Source: JBDSZL01 sp039925145
GTDB taxonomy: Bacteria; Acidobacteriota; Vicinamibacteria; Vicinamibacterales; SCN-69-37
NCBI GenBank assembly: GCA_039925145.1
Contig: JBDSZL010000038.1
Location: forward strand, 62,001-126,000
Length of the DNA: 64,000 bases
Direction: 5' to 3'
Shown here one piece after another: positions 1-9,593 of this stretch. Position 1 is the stretch's first letter. Every line of letters starts with the position of its first letter. A program made the translations under genes and the position numbers. The notes under the pieces were generated by a model. The model searched no databases and was not told the DNA's origin. It saw only the letters and a program-made list of their open reading frames with translations.

Positions 1-1
1 G

Positions 2-79
2 ATCGACTACGCCCTGTCGAACTCATTCGGGTTTGGCGGCACCAACGGCACGCTCCTGCTGAAGCGCTACCAGCAGTAG
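2..79 (+). CDS. C-terminal fragment of beta-ketoacyl-ACP synthase II (FabF/KAS family)
   Basis: Only the last 25 residues and a TAG stop are in the window. They contain NSFGFGGTN, the glycine-rich C-terminal loop with the conserved Asn-Ser-Phe-Gly-Phe-Gly-Gly-Thr-Asn of thiolase-fold condensing enzymes, followed by a short tail ending KRYQQ. By family knowledge the enzyme elongates acyl-ACP in fatty-acid synthesis in the cytoplasm. It could equally be another ketosynthase of the same fold, because the diagnostic Cys-His-His centre lies outside the window. etfB starts 8 bp after the stop, so the two may be co-transcribed. Confidence 0.75.
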   Translation: MDYALSNSFGFGGTNGTLLLKRYQQ

Positions 80-87
80 GGACGTCT

Positions 88-849
88 GTGCGCGTCGCCG
101 TCTGTCTGAAACAGGTCATCGCGCGGGAGTGGCACGCCCGCATCAACGCGGCTGGCACCTGGGTGCGCGATGAAGACGCCGCGTTCGAATTGAACGAGCC
201 GGATGCCTACGCGCTCGAAGAAGCGCTTCGTCTCCGCGAGACGCATGGCGGAGAAGTCGTGGCGATCGCGGCGGGTCCCGCACGCGTGACGCAGGTGCTT
301 CGCGAGGCCCTGGCGCGCGGCGCAGACCGGGCGATTCACGTGAAGGGAGATGGGCTCGCTGAGGCTGATGCCCGCACCACCGCCGCGGCCCTGGCCGCAG
401 CGCTGAGGGACGAGCGCGTCGACCTGGTGCTCACCGGGCTGCAATCCGACGATCAAGGATTTGGACAAGTCGGTGTGGTGCTGGCTGAAGAGCTCGGACT
501 GGCCCATGCCTCAATCGTGGTCGCCATTGAATCGCACGGTGATGGCCTTCGCGTGAAGAGAGAGCTCGAAGCTGGCTGGTTCCAATGGGTGGCATTGCCG
601 CTCCCAGCCCTGTTGACCGTCCAGAGCGGCATCAACCACCTGCGGTACGCCACGCTCAAAGGCATCATGGCGGCTCGAAAGAAGGACATGAGCGTCGTGG
701 CCGCTCCGCCGCCGTCCGCGGATGCACTTCGCGTGGTGGCCATGCGCATTCCGGCCCGGAGCAAGGCCACCCACCTCGTGTCTGGCGCCCCAGCAGAAGC
801 GGCCGCCGAGTTGGTGCGGCTTCTCCGAGACACAGGGGTCATCACATGA
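88..849 (+). CDS. etfB: Electron transfer flavoprotein beta subunit
   Basis: 253 residues, the usual length of EtfB. The N-terminus MRVAVCLKQV is the family start. Residues about 115-129 (LTGLQSDDQGFGQVG) match the conserved loop near the AMP site. The GTG start follows AGGGA by about 5 nt, 8 bp after the upstream ketosynthase stop. EtfB pairs with EtfA to form a soluble FAD/AMP heterodimer that takes electrons from acyl-CoA and related dehydrogenases. Its stop overlaps the etfA start (ATGA), so the subunits are translationally coupled. The quinone-side partner ETF-QO is encoded at 6324, beyond the opposite-strand lhr gene. Confidence 0.95.
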   Translation: MRVAVCLKQVIAREWHARINAAGTWVRDEDAAFELNEPDAYALEEALRLRETHGGEVVAIAAGPARVTQVLREALARGADRAIHVKGDGLAEADARTTAAALAAALRDERVDLVLTGLQSDDQGFGQVGVVLAEELGLAHASIVVAIESHGDGLRVKRELEAGWFQWVALPLPALLTVQSGINHLRYATLKGIMAARKKDMSVVAAPPPSADALRVVAMRIPARSKATHLVSGAPAEAAAELVRLLRDTGVIT

Positions 850-1811
850 GCGCCGTGATCGTGATCGCGGAGCAGCATGGCGGCGTTCTGCAGCGCGTGT
901 CCTGGGAAGCCGTTGCCGCCGCCCAGCAGCTGCACGAGCCCATCACGATTGTGGTGCCGGGCGACAACAATCCGGCGGCAGCAGAGGAGCTGCGGTCGGC
1001 CGATGCGGCTGCCGTGGTGCGGCTCGAGCACGGCGCCCTGGGCGACTATACGGCCGACGGCTATGTGCAGGCACTGAGCGCGTTCGTCCGGGATGCCTCA
1101 CCTTCTCATGTCTTCCTGCCGCACACGTACCGGACTCGCGACTTTGCACCGAAGTTGGCGGCGCGTCTGGATCGATCGCTCATCACCGATTGCGTAGGCA
1201 TCGGTCGGCTCGATGCCGGACTGGTGTTCAGCCGGCCCATGTTCCAGGGCAAGGTGATCGCCGACGTGCTGGGCGCCGGGCCGGCGCCGCTGCTGGTAAC
1301 CGTGCAGGCGGGCGCGTTCGCGGCGGAGACTGCCGCGCGCAGCCAGACCGCGCGCCCCGTCAGCTGCGTTGAGGCCCGGGTCGACGTGGGGCGGATCCGC
1401 CAGCGGCCCGAGGCCCCGTTCAGAGAAGCACGACAAACGGTCGATCTGTCACAGGCGCCGAGGATTGTCGCGGCGGGTCGTGGGCTGAAGAGTCACGAAC
1501 ATATCGCGCTGATCGAGCGTCTCGCGGCGGCGTTGGACGCCGAAGTGGCCGCGTCGCGCCCGGTGTGTGACGCAGGGTGGCTGCCTATCGATCGGCAGGT
1601 GGGGAGCTCCGGTCAGACGGTCGCGCCGAAGCTGTACGTAGCCGTCGGCATCTCTGGTGCGATTCAACATCTGGTCGGAATGAGGGGTGCGCGGACGATC
1701 GTCGCCATCAACAAGGACGCCGACGCACCGATCTTCGAGATTGCCGACTACGGGATCGTCGGCGATCTGTTCGAGATCGTGCCCGCGCTGATCGCTGCAT
1801 TGAACGCGTAA
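846..1811 (+). CDS. etfA: Electron transfer flavoprotein alpha subunit
   Basis: 321 residues, a normal EtfA. The ATG overlaps the etfB stop by 4 bp, which fixes the start; the open frame extends further upstream but only inside etfB. The C-terminal FAD domain is clear: VAPKLYVAVGISGAIQHLVG at about 258-277, then the AINKDADAPIF stretch, is the EtfA signature that binds FAD. It works with EtfB as mobile electron carrier between dehydrogenases and ETF-quinone oxidoreductase. It is followed by 36 bp and then the convergent lhr gene; no hairpin with a T-run is visible there. Confidence 0.96.
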   Translation: MSAVIVIAEQHGGVLQRVSWEAVAAAQQLHEPITIVVPGDNNPAAAEELRSADAAAVVRLEHGALGDYTADGYVQALSAFVRDASPSHVFLPHTYRTRDFAPKLAARLDRSLITDCVGIGRLDAGLVFSRPMFQGKVIADVLGAGPAPLLVTVQAGAFAAETAARSQTARPVSCVEARVDVGRIRQRPEAPFREARQTVDLSQAPRIVAAGRGLKSHEHIALIERLAAALDAEVAASRPVCDAGWLPIDRQVGSSGQTVAPKLYVAVGISGAIQHLVGMRGARTIVAINKDADAPIFEIADYGIVGDLFEIVPALIAALNA

Positions 1812-1847
1812 ACGCCGTTTCCGACTGGCCTGGGCAACCCGTCTGTT

Positions 1848-4800
1848 TCAGCTGGCGGCGACAACCTGGGGCATCGCATCGGCCGGCACGCTGCTGTTGG
1901 TGACGACACCGTCCTGCAGGCTGATGCACCGGGCCGAGTTGCCCGGCACCCGCTCGCCGGGCAGCAGGATGCCGACGAGGTTGAGCGGATCGGATGCCGA
2001 GATGGTCACGATTTCGCCTGTCGCAGGCCGGTGACGCAGCGCGCGCAGCGACTCCACCGCCACCGGCAGCGCGAACTGCTCGCCGATGAACCCCGAGACG
2101 AAGCGGCCCCCTCGCACTTCTCCCCGATCTTCCAGCCGGCGGAACGTGATGAGCAGATCGCGCCATGGCGGCAGGTTGGACTCGCGCCCGAGCAGTTCCC
2201 GGAACACGACGCCGTACCGCCGCAGCAGCATCCAACACGCGGCCTCGACGGCACGGGCGCGATCTGGCGCTCCATCATGCGGCAGCCGCGCCCAGCGGCC
2301 GGCACTGTCGCGTGGCCGCTGCGTGCGGCCATGGCCCTGACCCGCCCGACGACGGGGATCGATGAGCGCGCGCAGGTTGTCGAACCCATCCGCCGTGACG
2401 AGTCCGGCCGCGACCAGTTCCCAGAGCGCGGCCTCGATCTCCGACTTGAGGTGTCGGGCCCCACGGACGATGTCGGGAAAGAACGACGCGCCGCGCTGTT
2501 CGAGAAACGTCAGCACGTCGCGAGCGATGGGCCCAAGCGAGAGTGACTGGGAGTCGGCACGTGCATCGCCGCGCAGGCCAATCCAGTCTGCGTCGTCGCG
2601 CACGAAGAACGTGACCGGTGCGGCACTCGTCGGAATGACACGCCGCGGGCCCGGTGCGGCGCCCTCGCGCGTCGCTGGATGCGGCGAAAGGCGTCCCCAG
2701 CCGATGGCGCCCGAGAGGCAGAGCCGGTCGAGATCCGCCGGATCGTAGCCCGCGATGCGGCGCATGAGGACCTGGGGTTCCCATGCGCTCGCAGGCGCCT
2801 CGAAGCCCTGCAACTGGCGGAGGATCTCGAACGTGCCCGTGTCGCCTGGCAGTTGCGTGCCTGGCGTCACGTGCTGCCAGTCCAGTAGCCACCGCATGAA
2901 CTGGGCAGCGGTGACTGGCGCAATCTCGCGCCGCAGGGCCCCGAGCGTGAGGCGATGAATGCGCGCGAGCAGGCGTCGCTCGCACCACTGCGTCGTGGAT
3001 TCCTGAACGGAGACGAATCGGCCCCGTAGCGCCCAGCCGGAGGCCTCGAGCCTCAGCACGGCCTCGTCGACCTGTGATGCGGTCAGGCCGACCCACTGCG
3101 CGATGCCGGCGCTCGTTGCCGGGCCGAGATGGCTGAGCCAGCCTTGAACGAAGCTGATGGTGGCATCGAGAGTTGCACTGACAGCCGCGGTGCCCGGCCG
3201 CGGCGCCCGCTCGACAAGTGGAGGCAACTCGCTGTCGAACGTCGCTTCGGGGAACACGGCGAGAAATGCGTTCACGCGCTCGGTGGCGACCCAGTACACT
3301 CGTCCGCTGACGCGCGCGCGTCCGGCCCGCCGCTCCAAGGCCAGGGCCTCGAAGAAACCCGTCCAGCGGGGCAGCGACTCACGGAGTCGAGCGGCAAGCG
3401 TGCCGTGCATTGCGGGCGGGGTGTCGAGGCCCGATGGCACCTGTTCCGGCACCGCTCCCAGCGTGAGCAATGCGTCGTGCAGTTCGTCGGGATGGCGCAC
3501 GTCGGGCCATGCCTGATCGCGCACTTCCTCGATCGCGGCTTGATCGAGACCTCCGACTTCCTCGAGCACTGACTGCGGCAGCACGCGGCGCATCTCAACC
3601 GCGCGCGCCCGCCGCTCCTCCAGTGGGGCATCATCGAGGTAGGCATAGGGATTGGCGTTCAGGATCTCGTGCGAAAAGACAGATGGCACGGGTGTGTCGA
3701 CCGCCACCGTGCGGATCGCGCCTGTGCCGATCCCCTCGAGAATCGCGACGAGTCCCTCGAGGTCCATCGCCTCAGTCAGTACGTCCTTCATGACCTCGCG
3801 AACGAGCGGGTGGTCGGGAATCTGGATGTCGCCTTCGATGTTCTCCTGGCACGCGGCGACATCGGGAAAGACAGCAGCGAGCAAGTCGTCTGACTGCAGA
3901 CGGAGCAGATGAATCGGCATCTTGCGCCCGCCGCGGAAGCGCAGCAAGGCCAGCGCCCGACCGGCATCCCAGCGCCACCGCGTGCCGAAGATCGGCGATG
4001 CGAGCGCGGCCTGCTCGAGCACCTCGCGAACAGTCGCCGGCCGCAGGAACGCGAAGACGTCCGCCAGGGGAAAGCTGTGTTGCTCGGCCAGCGAGATGTT
4101 GATCCCATCGTCAGTGGCGGCCGCCTGCAGTTCGAAGTTGAACGATCGGCAGAAACGCTTGCGGAGGGCGAGTCCCCAGGCTTTGTTGATGCGCGCCCCG
4201 AACGGTGCGTGAATGACGAGCTGCATCCCGCCACCTTCGTCGAAGAACCGTTCCGCGATCACCGTGGTTGTCGTCGGGACGGCGCCGAGGACGGTGCGGC
4301 CCATGACGATGTGTTCGACCAGTTGCTCGGCGCCCGATCGGTCGACGCCGCACTCACTCATGAGCCACGTCACCGCTGGTTCGGTCGTGGGCAGCTGCAA
4401 CGCGGCGGCTCCAGGCACCGCGTGTGCGGCAAGCGTGCTGACAGTGTCGCGCACGCGCCCCACGTGCCCGGACAGCTCGTTCGTGCGCCCAGGCGCTTCC
4501 CCGCGCCAGAAGGGAATAGTCGGCGCGGCGCCGTGGGCATCTTCGACGATGACGCGTCCGGCGGCGCTGACGCGCCGGATTCGCCACGAGGTGTTGCCGA
4601 GAAGCATCACGTCGCCGGCCAGGCTCTCGACGGCGAAGTCCTCGTCGACGGTGCCGACAACGGTCCCCTCGGGTTCGGCGACAACCGTATACAGCCCTGT
4701 TTCCGGAATCGCGCCGCCACTGGTGATGGCGGCGAGCCTCGCGCCCCGTCGTCCGCGCAGGCGGCCGTTGACGCGATCGCGGTGCAGGTAGGCGCCGTAC

Positions 4801-6227
4801 CGTCCGCGCTTGGACGAGATCCCTTCGGACAGCATCTCGACGACCTCCTCGAACGTCTCGCGAGGCAGTGAGCGATAGGGATACGCACGCCGCACCATCT
4901 CGAACAGCGCGTCCTCGTGCCAGTCTTCGGCCGCGCAGATGGCGACGATCTGCTGAGCCAGGATGTCGAGCGGAGCGTCGGGGACGATCAGCCGATCGAG
5001 GTCACCGTGACGAATCGCGGAGACCAGCGCCGCGCACTCCACCAGTTCGTCGCGCGTGGTCGCGAAGATGCGGCCCTTGGGAATGGCTCCCCGCCAGTGG
5101 CCGGCGCGGCCGATGCGTTGCAGTGCCGTCCCAATCGCTCGTGGCGATCCGATCTGGCAGACGAGGTCAACGGTGCCGATGTCGATGCCGAGCTCGAGGG
5201 ATGCCGTCGCAACGAGCACTCGCAACTCGCCGTGCTTGAGCCGGCGCTCGGCCTCGAGGCGGGTCTTGCGCGAGAGGCTGCCATGATGGGCCGCCACCGC
5301 GTCGGTGCCGAGCCGCTCGGCCAGGTTATGCGCGACGCGTTCCGCGAGACGGCGCGTGTTGACGAACACGAGCGTGGACCGATGGGTTGCGGTGAACGCC
5401 GCGATGCGGTCGTAGATCTCGCTCCAGAGCTCTTTCGAGGCGACCGCCTCCAACTCGCTCCCGGGCACCTCGATGGCTACGTCGAGCTCACGCCGTTGCG
5501 GCACCTGGACAACGAGAGGCGTGCTGCGTGTGGTGCCGGCCAGGAACTGTGCGACCACCTCGATCGGTTTCTGCGTGGCGGACAAACCAATCCGCGTCAG
5601 CGATCGTCCGGCGAGCGTCTCCAGCCGCTCCAGAGACAGTGTCAGGTGCGATCCGCGCTTGTCGTCGGCCATTGCGTGAATCTCGTCGACGATGACGGTA
5701 TGCACGTCGGCCAGAATGGCCCGGCTCTTCCCGGCTGTCAGCAGGATGTAGAGCGACTCGGGCGTGGTGACAAGAATGTGTGGCGGCCGCCGGAGCATGG
5801 CACGCCTCGCGGGTGCCAGCGTGTCGCCCGTGCGTACAGCTGTCCGGATCTCCGACAGTTCATAGCCGCGTTGGCGAGCCAGGGTCACGATCTCACCTAG
5901 CGGCCCTTCGAGGTTCTTCTGGATGTCGTTGCCGAGCGCCTTCAGCGGGGAGACATAGACCACCTCGGTGCGGTCGGTGAGCGTCCCGGCAATCGCGCTG
6001 CGTACGAGCCTGTCGATGCACGCCAGGAACGCTGTAAGGGTCTTGCCCGACCCGGTAGGCGCGGAGATCAGCGTGCTTCGCTCCGCGTGGATCGCGGGCC
6101 AACCCAGGATCTGGGGCTCGGTGGGGGTGCTGAACCGGCGGACGAACCACTCCTGCACCACAGGGTGGGCCCACGCCAGGGCCGGTGGTACCGCTCCGCC
6201 GTCGGTGTCCATCGAATCAGCTGACAC
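1848..6227 (-). CDS. lhr: Large ATP-dependent DNA helicase Lhr
   Basis: 1459 residues, the length of long Lhr proteins with a C-terminal extension. The N-terminal half has two RecA-like domains: Walker A APTGSGKT at about 56-63, a DEIH box at 181-184 followed by the Lhr-typical KRGSHL segment, and motif VI QRIGRAGHWRG near 368-378. The rest matches the winged-helix and Lhr core regions and a long C-terminal domain. By family knowledge Lhr is a 3'-5' helicase linked to DNA repair, working on forked and RNA:DNA substrates. The start used is GTG 6227; an in-frame ATG lies at 6212. A TAGAAC hexamer ends 6 nt before the GTG and no Shine-Dalgarno is visible. It stands alone on its strand. Confidence 0.93.
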   Translation of the reverse strand: MSADSMDTDGGAVPPALAWAHPVVQEWFVRRFSTPTEPQILGWPAIHAERSTLISAPTGSGKTLTAFLACIDRLVRSAIAGTLTDRTEVVYVSPLKALGNDIQKNLEGPLGEIVTLARQRGYELSEIRTAVRTGDTLAPARRAMLRRPPHILVTTPESLYILLTAGKSRAILADVHTVIVDEIHAMADDKRGSHLTLSLERLETLAGRSLTRIGLSATQKPIEVVAQFLAGTTRSTPLVVQVPQRRELDVAIEVPGSELEAVASKELWSEIYDRIAAFTATHRSTLVFVNTRRLAERVAHNLAERLGTDAVAAHHGSLSRKTRLEAERRLKHGELRVLVATASLELGIDIGTVDLVCQIGSPRAIGTALQRIGRAGHWRGAIPKGRIFATTRDELVECAALVSAIRHGDLDRLIVPDAPLDILAQQIVAICAAEDWHEDALFEMVRRAYPYRSLPRETFEEVVEMLSEGISSKRGRYGAYLHRDRVNGRLRGRRGARLAAITSGGAIPETGLYTVVAEPEGTVVGTVDEDFAVESLAGDVMLLGNTSWRIRRVSAAGRVIVEDAHGAAPTIPFWRGEAPGRTNELSGHVGRVRDTVSTLAAHAVPGAAALQLPTTEPAVTWLMSECGVDRSGAEQLVEHIVMGRTVLGAVPTTTTVIAERFFDEGGGMQLVIHAPFGARINKAWGLALRKRFCRSFNFELQAAATDDGINISLAEQHSFPLADVFAFLRPATVREVLEQAALASPIFGTRWRWDAGRALALLRFRGGRKMPIHLLRLQSDDLLAAVFPDVAACQENIEGDIQIPDHPLVREVMKDVLTEAMDLEGLVAILEGIGTGAIRTVAVDTPVPSVFSHEILNANPYAYLDDAPLEERRARAVEMRRVLPQSVLEEVGGLDQAAIEEVRDQAWPDVRHPDELHDALLTLGAVPEQVPSGLDTPPAMHGTLAARLRESLPRWTGFFEALALERRAGRARVSGRVYWVATERVNAFLAVFPEATFDSELPPLVERAPRPGTAAVSATLDATISFVQGWLSHLGPATSAGIAQWVGLTASQVDEAVLRLEASGWALRGRFVSVQESTTQWCERRLLARIHRLTLGALRREIAPVTAAQFMRWLLDWQHVTPGTQLPGDTGTFEILRQLQGFEAPASAWEPQVLMRRIAGYDPADLDRLCLSGAIGWGRLSPHPATREGAAPGPRRVIPTSAAPVTFFVRDDADWIGLRGDARADSQSLSLGPIARDVLTFLEQRGASFFPDIVRGARHLKSEIEAALWELVAAGLVTADGFDNLRALIDPRRRAGQGHGRTQRPRDSAGRWARLPHDGAPDRARAVEAACWMLLRRYGVVFRELLGRESNLPPWRDLLITFRRLEDRGEVRGGRFVSGFIGEQFALPVAVESLRALRHRPATGEIVTISASDPLNLVGILLPGERVPGNSARCISLQDGVVTNSSVPADAMPQVVAAS

Positions 6228-6233
6228 ATTTCA

Positions 6234-6239
6234 GTTCTA
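6234..6239 (-). promoter_or_regulatory. Possible -10 element of lhr (leaderless arrangement)
   Basis: On the minus strand TAGAAC (4 of 6 to TATAAT) is followed by 6 nt and the GTG start of lhr. No -35 match was found at normal spacing. It is weak alone and is listed because the same spacing recurs at several other first genes in the window. Confidence 0.3.
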
Positions 6240-6310
6240 ACACGAAGCCGGTGTGAAGGCTGCGCCCGCGGGCCTGTGCGCACTGCGGCAGGCAATGCGC
6301 GTCTGGCCTG

Positions 6311-6316
6311 TATCAT
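6311..6316 (+). promoter_or_regulatory. Candidate -10 element of the ETF-QO gene (leaderless arrangement)
   Basis: TATCAT (5 of 6 to TATAAT) lies 7 nt upstream of the ATG at 6324. Transcription would therefore begin at or next to the start codon. The interval holds a G-run that could also act as a weak ribosome site. No good -35 is visible. Confidence 0.5.
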
Positions 6317-6323
6317 CTGGGGG

Positions 6324-7985
6324 ATGCCCGAACGCGAGACGCTCGACGTAGACGTCCTGGTGGTGGGAGGCGGCCCAGCCGGGCTCTCTGCGGCGCTTCG
6401 TCTGTCGCAGCGGTGTCTCCTGGCGGGTGGCTCGCCGCTGTCGATTGCAGTGGTCGAGAAATCACGCGATGCAGGCGCTCACATGCTGTCTGGGGCGGTG
6501 CTCGATCCATCCACGCTCGCGGAGCTCATCCCCGACTTCGTGGCCAAGGGAGCGCCGCTTGCCGCCCCGGTCGAGCACGACGATGTCTATGTACTGACGG
6601 CGAAACGCGCGTGGCGTCTCCCCATCGTTCCACCTCCGCTGAGGAACCATGGCCACTACATCGTCTCGCTCAACCACCTTGTGAAGTGGTTGGCGCAGCA
6701 GGTGGAAGACGCTGGTGTGAATCTCTTCACCGGTTTCGCCGCCAGTGAGGTGCTGTTCGACGGCCCGCGTGTGATCGGTGTGCGCACCGGTAACCGGGGG
6801 CTGGACAAGCAGGGGCAGCCGAAGCCGAATTTCGAGCCGGGAGTGGACATCCGGGCCCGCGTCACGATTTTTTGCGACGGAGTGCGTGGAAACCTCACCA
6901 AAGAGCTGGTCCGAACACTCGGGCTGGATCGCGACCGCGCACCACAACGCTACGCGTTGGGCATCAAGGAATTGTGGGAGCTTCCGCGCGATCGGCTGGC
7001 GACGGGGCGTGTGGTGCACACCTTGGGGTATCCCCTGCGCATGACGGAATTCGGGGGCGCGTTCCTCTATGGGCTGCCGGACGGGCTGGTATCAATCGGT
7101 CTCGTCGCGGGGCTCGACTATCAGGATCCGATGTTCGATCCTCACGCCGCCTTCCAGCGATTCAAACAGCACCCTTTCATCGCCGCGCTCCTGTCAGACG
7201 GACGCATGGTCCGCTATGGCGCGAAGGCTATACCCGAAGGCGGGTGGCACGCGATTCCGCGGCTGGTCATGGACGGCGGCTTGATTGCGGGCGATGCCGG
7301 CGGCATGGTCAACTCCCTTCGGCTCAAGGGCATTCACCTTGCGATGCGATCCGGGATGCTGGCGGGCGACGCCGCATTCGACGCCATTGCGGCAGACGAC
7401 ACGTCGGCGGCCGGTCTCTCCGGGTACGACCGCGCGATTCAGGCGAGCGTCATCCGGCGCGAGCTGTACCCGGTCCGCAATGTTCATCAGGCATTCGACC
7501 ACGGCATCCTTGCCGGTGCCGCCGTCGCCGGATGGACCATGTTGACGGGAGGACGCTGGTTGGGCGATCCATCGCCCTCGCGGTCTGGCCACGAGCGCAT
7601 GCAGACAATCGGATCGTACTATCCGGATGGAATCCCGTCGACCGGGCCGCGCCCCGTCAAGACCGATCGGCAGCTCACGTTCGATCGCCTCACCAGCGTG
7701 CACTATTCCGGAACCCGCCATCGCGAAGACGAGCCGTCGCATCTGATCGTGCACGACACGGACATCTGCCGAACCCGCTGCGTGGTCGAGTATGGGAACC
7801 CGTGCACCCGCTTCTGTCCGGCGAGCGTGTACGAGATGGTCGACGATGGTGCGGGCGGGAAGCGGCTGCAGATCAACGCGTCGAATTGTGTGCACTGCAA
7901 GGCGTGCGACATCATGGACCCGTATCAGATCGTCGACTGGACCCCTCCTGAAGGCGGCGAAGGTCCACAGTACGAGGGCATGTGA
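6324..7985 (+). CDS. Electron transfer flavoprotein-ubiquinone oxidoreductase (ETF-QO)
   Basis: 553 residues, as expected for bacterial ETF-QO. Residues about 11-22 carry the FAD dinucleotide motif VVGGGPAGLSA. The C-terminal ferredoxin-like domain contains RFCPASVYE and, near residue 521, NCVHCKACDIMDP: one plus three cysteines for the [4Fe-4S] cluster. It ends with GPQYEGM, the usual ETF-QO tail. It oxidises reduced EtfAB and reduces membrane quinone; it is a monotopic membrane protein. The ATG at 6324 was chosen over an upstream in-frame start because it directly precedes the family N-terminus and sits 7 nt after a -10-like box. Its stop overlaps the GTG of the next gene. Confidence 0.95.
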   Translation: MPERETLDVDVLVVGGGPAGLSAALRLSQRCLLAGGSPLSIAVVEKSRDAGAHMLSGAVLDPSTLAELIPDFVAKGAPLAAPVEHDDVYVLTAKRAWRLPIVPPPLRNHGHYIVSLNHLVKWLAQQVEDAGVNLFTGFAASEVLFDGPRVIGVRTGNRGLDKQGQPKPNFEPGVDIRARVTIFCDGVRGNLTKELVRTLGLDRDRAPQRYALGIKELWELPRDRLATGRVVHTLGYPLRMTEFGGAFLYGLPDGLVSIGLVAGLDYQDPMFDPHAAFQRFKQHPFIAALLSDGRMVRYGAKAIPEGGWHAIPRLVMDGGLIAGDAGGMVNSLRLKGIHLAMRSGMLAGDAAFDAIAADDTSAAGLSGYDRAIQASVIRRELYPVRNVHQAFDHGILAGAAVAGWTMLTGGRWLGDPSPSRSGHERMQTIGSYYPDGIPSTGPRPVKTDRQLTFDRLTSVHYSGTRHREDEPSHLIVHDTDICRTRCVVEYGNPCTRFCPASVYEMVDDGAGGKRLQINASNCVHCKACDIMDPYQIVDWTPPEGGEGPQYEGM

Positions 7986-8665
7986 CACTCTCCCGCGGAA
8001 AGCGCATCGAGGCTGCTGCGATTGGTGCCGTCGGCATGCCGGTCATCGAGGCGCTGGGCGGCACCTGTACCTGGATCGAACGCGGCACCGACCACCTCGA
8101 GCGCATCCGCGCCGAAGGTCGACAACCGATTTATGCGCTCTGGCACGGCCGGATCATGGCGGGCACCCTGTACCTGCGCGACCGGCAGATCGTGGTTATC
8201 ACGAGCGAAAATTTCGACGGTGAATGGGTGGCGCGCATCATCCGGCGTTTCGGCTATCACACAGCACGGGGCTCCACGTCGCGAGGCGGCGCGCGAGCGC
8301 TCGTGCAGTTGCGGCGCGACATGCGCGCGGGCTATCCCGTGGCGTTTACCGTGGACGGTCCTCGCGGGCCGGCACGGGTGGCCCAACCCGGGGCCGCGTG
8401 GCTCGCCAGCGCCACGGGCAACCCCATCCTGCCGTTTCACATAGAAGCCTCCGCGTACTGGACGATGAACAGCTGGGACCGGCATCAGGTGCCGAAACCG
8501 GGAAGCGTTCTCGCCGCAGTGCTGGGCACACCCATCGAAGTGGCGCCTGGGGTCGACGACGAGGGGATTCGCACGACGTGCCTTGCGCTCGAGGCGGCGT
8601 TGAGCGACGCGGAACGCGTCGCCGTTGATCTGGTGAGTGAGTGTCGAATAGAGAGGAAGCGGTAG
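7982..8665 (+). CDS. DUF374-family lysophospholipid acyltransferase-like protein
   Basis: 227 residues. It has the DUF374 signature: ALWHGR at about 52-57 and VDGPRGPARV near 124-133, in place of the HX4D of PlsC enzymes. By family knowledge these are inner-membrane or peripheral acyltransferases related to the lipid A lauroyl/lysophospholipid acyltransferases; the exact substrate is unknown. The GTG start overlaps the ETF-QO stop (GTGA), so it is translated as the second gene of that unit. No clear transmembrane helix is seen beyond the moderately hydrophobic N-terminus. Confidence 0.85.
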   Translation: MTLSRGKRIEAAAIGAVGMPVIEALGGTCTWIERGTDHLERIRAEGRQPIYALWHGRIMAGTLYLRDRQIVVITSENFDGEWVARIIRRFGYHTARGSTSRGGARALVQLRRDMRAGYPVAFTVDGPRGPARVAQPGAAWLASATGNPILPFHIEASAYWTMNSWDRHQVPKPGSVLAAVLGTPIEVAPGVDDEGIRTTCLALEAALSDAERVAVDLVSECRIERKR

Positions 8666-8672
8666 GCGACGG

Positions 8673-9587
8673 ATGGTTCTTTTCTGGTCCGATCGTTTCG
8701 CGGAGCACACACCGCCCCCCGGCCACCCCGAGCGTCCGGAACGTGCCGAGGTGTTCCAGTCCCTCGCGCGCGCCTACAGGGATGCGGGCGGTGCCGTGGT
8801 CGAGCCCTCCCCGGCCATCCTCCCCGATCTCTCGCGCGTTCACACCGAGGGGCACGTGCTGCGGATGACGGCTACGGCTGGGCGCGCCACGATGATTGAC
8901 GCGGACACGTTTACGAGCCCGGAGTCTCACGAGATTGCGCTGCTTGCCGCCGGGGCAGCTGTGGGAGCCGCTCGGCATACCTGGGATCAGCGCGAGAGCG
9001 CCATCGCGCTCGTGCGTCCACCGGGGCATCACGCCGAGCCCGACCGGGCCATGGGCTTCTGTATCTACAACAACGTGGCGATTGCCGCGGCCGCGCTGCG
9101 CGCCAGCGGTGCGGCGCGGGTGGCCATCGTCGACATCGATGTGCATCACGGCAACGGCACGCAGGCCGCGTTCTACGCCGATCCGACGGTCCTCTATGTG
9201 TCGACGCATCAGTGGCCTTACTACCCGGGCACCGGCGCGGCGGAGGAAACAGGGGCGGGGGAGGGGGTGGGCTGTACGCTCAACCTGCCGTTTGCGGCAG
9301 GGGCCACCGACGACATGCTCGTGGAGGCGTATCGCACGCGCATCGCCAGTGCATTGGACGCGTTTGGACCTGAGATGCTCCTTATTTCCGCAGGGTTCGA
9401 CGGCCATCAGCTCGACCCGCTCGGGGGCTGGCGTCTGAGCACCGCCGGCTACACCGAAATCTTGCGCCTGCTGGTAGAAGCGGCGGACCGGTTGTGCGGG
9501 GGGCGCATCGCGGCAGTCACCGAGGGCGGCTACCACCTGGGCGCGCTCCGCGAATGTCTGGATGCCGCGACGGCCGTGCTAAGTTAA
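8673..9587 (+). CDS. Histone deacetylase superfamily protein (AcuC/acetylpolyamine deacetylase-like)
   Basis: 304 residues, a single arginase/deacetylase-fold domain. Motifs include RPPGHHAEPDRAMGFC with the catalytic His pair, DIDVHHGNGT at about 154-162 with the metal-binding Asp and His, and the STHQWPYYPGTG stretch. Members are Zn-dependent hydrolases removing acetyl groups from lysine, polyamines or acetoin-pathway substrates; the specificity cannot be read here. The ATG follows the DUF374 stop by 7 bp and is likely in the same transcript. Nothing suggests a truncated or eukaryote-derived protein; such genes are common in bacteria. Confidence 0.92.
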   Translation: MVLFWSDRFAEHTPPPGHPERPERAEVFQSLARAYRDAGGAVVEPSPAILPDLSRVHTEGHVLRMTATAGRATMIDADTFTSPESHEIALLAAGAAVGAARHTWDQRESAIALVRPPGHHAEPDRAMGFCIYNNVAIAAAALRASGAARVAIVDIDVHHGNGTQAAFYADPTVLYVSTHQWPYYPGTGAAEETGAGEGVGCTLNLPFAAGATDDMLVEAYRTRIASALDAFGPEMLLISAGFDGHQLDPLGGWRLSTAGYTEILRLLVEAADRLCGGRIAAVTEGGYHLGALRECLDAATAVLS

Positions 9588-9593
9588 AGGCGG

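Noticed and set aside
8673..9587. Histone deacetylase homologue as evidence of transfer from eukaryotes
   Set aside because: AcuC/HDAC-fold enzymes are widespread in bacteria and the gene sits in a tight bacterial operon with matching composition.
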